Shown piece after piece: positions 62,086 through 64,000 of a stretch of 64,000 bases of DNA. Origin of the DNA: Roseateles oligotrophus (GTDB taxonomy: Bacteria > Pseudomonadota > Gammaproteobacteria > Burkholderiales > Burkholderiaceae_C); the NCBI RefSeq assembly GCF_025717515.1, contig NZ_JAJIRN010000008.1:1-64000 (forward strand), read 5' to 3'. The notes beneath the pieces are model-generated. The model saw only the letters and a list, made by a program, of their open reading frames with translations, did not search any database and was not told where the DNA came from. How positions within the stretch are numbered: the first letter of the stretch is position 1; every line of letters begins with the position of its first letter. A program made the position numbers and the translations under genes.

Positions 62086-64000
62086 TTACTGCTCGAAAGG
62101 CAACTTGATTTGGGCCAGATCTTTGCGGGTCTCGACCAAGACCAGAGGGCCTTCTTCGATGCTGACCATGGGCGCGCGCTCACGCGGTACATGGACAGGC
62201 TTGGCCTCGGCCGCGATGGCTGCCTGAGCGGCTTGGATCTTCGCCACATCCGAGTTGACCCACTGCAAACCGCTGGACTGGGCCACCGCTTGCAAGGCAT
62301 CGATCTCCAGCACAAACGGCGCTTCGACAGCAGCCGCAGCAACAGGCTCGACCACGGCGGGGGCCGGTGCCGCCACCGGTGCTGCAGGAACAGGAGCAGG
62401 AGCAGGAGCAGCAAGCTCGGCCACTGCGGTGTCCGCCACCACCGCCGCGGCTGCAGTGACAGCAGCAGGCTGGGCAGCTACTTCGCTGACGCTTGCTTCG
62501 GCTTGGATCGACTGTGGAGCTTCGGCGGCCGGTTCGGCGAGCAACTCGGCGGTCGACTCGGCGGTCGGCGCGTCATCGCGGCGCTCACGGCGGACGCGGT
62601 CACGGCCACCGCGACGGCGGCGTCCATCATTGGCTTGTCCGTCGTTGCCGGCTTCGCCATTGCTGCTTGGCTCATTGGCTTGGCTTTCGCTTTGTGCTTC
62701 GCCGTTGGCGCTTTCGTTGGCGCTGCCTTCGGCTCCGGCTTCACCGGCTTCTGCGGGCCGGCCGTCTTCACGGTCACGGCTGCCGCGACGCCGACGACGG
62801 CCCCCACGGGCGCCTCGGTCTTCGCTATTGCCGGTTGCTTCGGCGATGGCCGCGTTATTGATCTCGGCCTGGCTTTGCTCCAGCGCGGCCGCGTCTTGCT
62901 CGCCGATCGCCGCCATGCTAACTGCCGTGGCAATCGGTGCAGCAACGCGAGCTTCGTCATTGCGCTCGACACGCTCACCGCGCTCGGCGCGTGGGCGGCG
63001 GCCGCCTTCTGGGCGCTCGCCACGGTCAGGACGCTCGGCGCGCTCGGCGCGAACTTCATTGACTTCCGGCTTGCTATCGGCACGGTCAGGGCGGCGATTT
63101 CCGCCACGCTCTCCACGCTCGCTTCGCTCGGGACGCTGGCCTTCCGGGCGTGCTTCCTGCGGGCGCTCGCTGCGGCCAGCATCACGCTTGGCGTTGCGCT
63201 CGCCACGGTCTGCCGAAGCACCGCGCTCGGCGCCGGCACGCTCACCACCGCGTTCACCGCCACGTTCGCCATTGCGACCGCGGTCACGGCCACCACGACC
63301 GCCATCACGGCCACCGTCGCGTCCACCTTCGCGCTTGCGCTCGCCGCCAACGGCCGGCTTGGCCGGGGCTGCCGGCGCTTCAACGGGAGCCGGGCTGCTG
63401 ACGCCAAACAAGCTCTTGATCCAGCCGAAGAAGCCACCGCTGGCTTCCACCGGAGCCGCAGCTGCGGGCGCAGCCACTGGCGCCGCTTTGGCCACCGGTG
63501 CGACCGGTGTCGGAGGCGGCATCTCGGGCAGCACGCCCTTGATGACCGGCTCTTGCTTGTTCTTGATCTTGTCCGCGTCGTTGCGGCGGGTGATGCCCAC
63601 CTCATCCTGCGGCTCTTCGATCATGGTGTAGCTGGCCTGCAGGTTTTCCAGACGCGGGTCGTCGTGGCGCAGGCGCTCAAGCTTGTAGTTAGGCGTGTCG
63701 AGATGCTTGTTCGGCACCAGCAGCACGGTGACGCGCTGCTTGAGTTCGATCTTGGTGATCTCGGTGCGCTTCTCGTTGAGCAAGAAGCTGGTCACCTCGA
63801 CCGGCACCTGCACATGCACGGCCGCCGTGTTGTCCTTCATCGACTCTTCCTGCACCATGCGCAGGATTTGCAGCGCGCTGGATTCGGTGTCGCGGATATG
63901 GCCGGTGCCATTGCAGCGTGGGCAGGTGATGTGGTTGCCGTCGCTCAAAGAAGGGCGCAGGCGCTGGCGGCTCATTTCCAGCAGACCGAACTTGCTGATC
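62086..64000 (-). CDS. rne: Ribonuclease E, C-terminal part (5' end beyond the window)
   Basis: The frame is open from the stop at 62086 to the window edge, about 637 codons. The visible catalytic end is SKFGLLEMSRQRLRPSL followed by the Zn-link CPRCNGTGH. Then comes the small domain (SALQILRMVQEE...VTSFLLNEKR) and YTMIEEPQDEVGITRRNDADKIKNK. The remaining ~500 residues are the disordered, degradosome-scaffold half: Ala/Pro-rich linkers, a membrane-binding-like amphipathic segment (GGFFGWIKSLFGV), then long Arg/Gly/Glu/Asp-rich repeats (such as GGRDGGRGGRDRGRNGERGG and ERGERGGNRRPDR) that likely bind RNA. The end QIKLPFEQ may be a partner-binding peptide. Confidence 0.95.
   Translation of the reverse strand, partial: ISKFGLLEMSRQRLRPSLSDGNHITCPRCNGTGHIRDTESSALQILRMVQEESMKDNTAAVHVQVPVEVTSFLLNEKRTEITKIELKQRVTVLLVPNKHLDTPNYKLERLRHDDPRLENLQASYTMIEEPQDEVGITRRNDADKIKNKQEPVIKGVLPEMPPPTPVAPVAKAAPVAAPAAAAPVEASGGFFGWIKSLFGVSSPAPVEAPAAPAKPAVGGERKREGGRDGGRDGGRGGRDRGRNGERGGERGGERAGAERGASADRGERNAKRDAGRSERPQEARPEGQRPERSERGERGGNRRPDRADSKPEVNEVRAERAERPDRGERPEGGRRPRAERGERVERNDEARVAAPIATAVSMAAIGEQDAAALEQSQAEINNAAIAEATGNSEDRGARGGRRRRRGSRDREDGRPAEAGEAGAEGSANESANGEAQSESQANEPSSNGEAGNDGQANDGRRRRGGRDRVRRERRDDAPTAESTAELLAEPAAEAPQSIQAEASVSEVAAQPAAVTAAAAVVADTAVAELAAPAPAPVPAAPVAAPAPAVVEPVAAAAVEAPFVLEIDALQAVAQSSGLQWVNSDVAKIQAAQAAIAAEAKPVHVPRERAPMVSIEEGPLVLVETRKDLAQIKLPFEQ

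Noticed and set aside
62255-63631. 458-codon plus-strand frame, Ser/Arg-rich
   Set aside because: Mirror of the repetitive rne tail; its regularity comes from the repeats in rne.

Overview
The window is GC-rich proteobacterial chromosome, most likely from a betaproteobacterium of the order Burkholderiales (Rubrivivax/Leptothrix/Roseateles/Inhella-like). The gene orders rpmF-plsX-fabHDG-acpP-fabF, degP-lepA-lepB-DUF4845-rnc-era-recO-pdxJ-acpS-nagZ and maf-yceD-rpmF-...-rne are typical of that group. This assignment rests on gene content and recalled family sequences, not on a database search.

Bases 1-14235 (minus strand) are a surface-polysaccharide (O-antigen or exopolysaccharide) locus with visibly lower GC in its distal half. 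In transcription order it encodes an SLBB outer-membrane export protein, a Wzz-type chain-length protein, a VioA-like sugar aminotransferase, WbqC, a second DegT-type aminotransferase, a GNAT acetyltransferase, a Wzx flippase, a glycosyltransferase, a HAD phosphatase, a UbiA-like membrane protein, a Wzy-like polymerase and two more glycosyltransferases, the last cut by the window edge. A WecA/MraY-like phosphoglycosyltransferase (14363-15511) diverges from it and would start the lipid-linked repeat unit. The two aminotransferases plus acetyltransferase suggest an N-acylated 4-amino-4,6-dideoxyhexose.

Bases 15539-36830 are core genome: rhlE, an RsmI-like methylase, maf, yceD, rpmF, the fatty-acid genes plsX-fabH-fabD-fabG-acpP-fabF, a YgfX-like protein, a DegP/MucD protease, then lepA-lepB-DUF4845-rnc-era-recO-pdxJ-GNAT-acpS-nagZ. 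The rpoE-rseA-rseB genes that usually sit just before degP in relatives are absent here. The 557-base degP-lepA gap holds a pair of DnaA boxes, a promoter/terminator pair that would make a ~64-nt RNA, and a run of perfect hairpins leading to lepA.

Bases 36875-48630 hold a Wzz/GumC-like coiled-coil membrane protein fused to a tyrosine-recombinase-like domain that has lost catalytic residues; a DctS/DctR two-component system divergent from a DctPQM TRAP dicarboxylate transporter; a PolX DNA polymerase; homospermidine synthase; and a host-attachment-family protein.

Bases 49060-60099 are one tight nine-gene minus-strand operon: fused Memo-AMMECR1 protein, AmmeMemoRadiSam radical-SAM enzyme, PEP synthase, acyl/acetyl-CoA synthetase, E1-alpha, a flavodoxin-domain protein, E1-beta, E2 and a dedicated acyl carrier protein. 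No E3 dehydrogenase is present. A perfect TTGA-N6-TCAA palindrome, the pattern bound by FNR/Anr-type oxygen regulators, lies upstream. This operon is the best candidate here for a poorly described system: a low-oxygen C2/C3 (acetate-pyruvate-PEP) module coupled to the uncharacterised AmmeMemoRadiSam proteins.

The window ends with an SbmA/YddA-like ABC exporter and the 3' part of rne (RNase E), separated by a strong terminator. No rRNA, tRNA, CRISPR array, insertion sequence or prophage was recognised.
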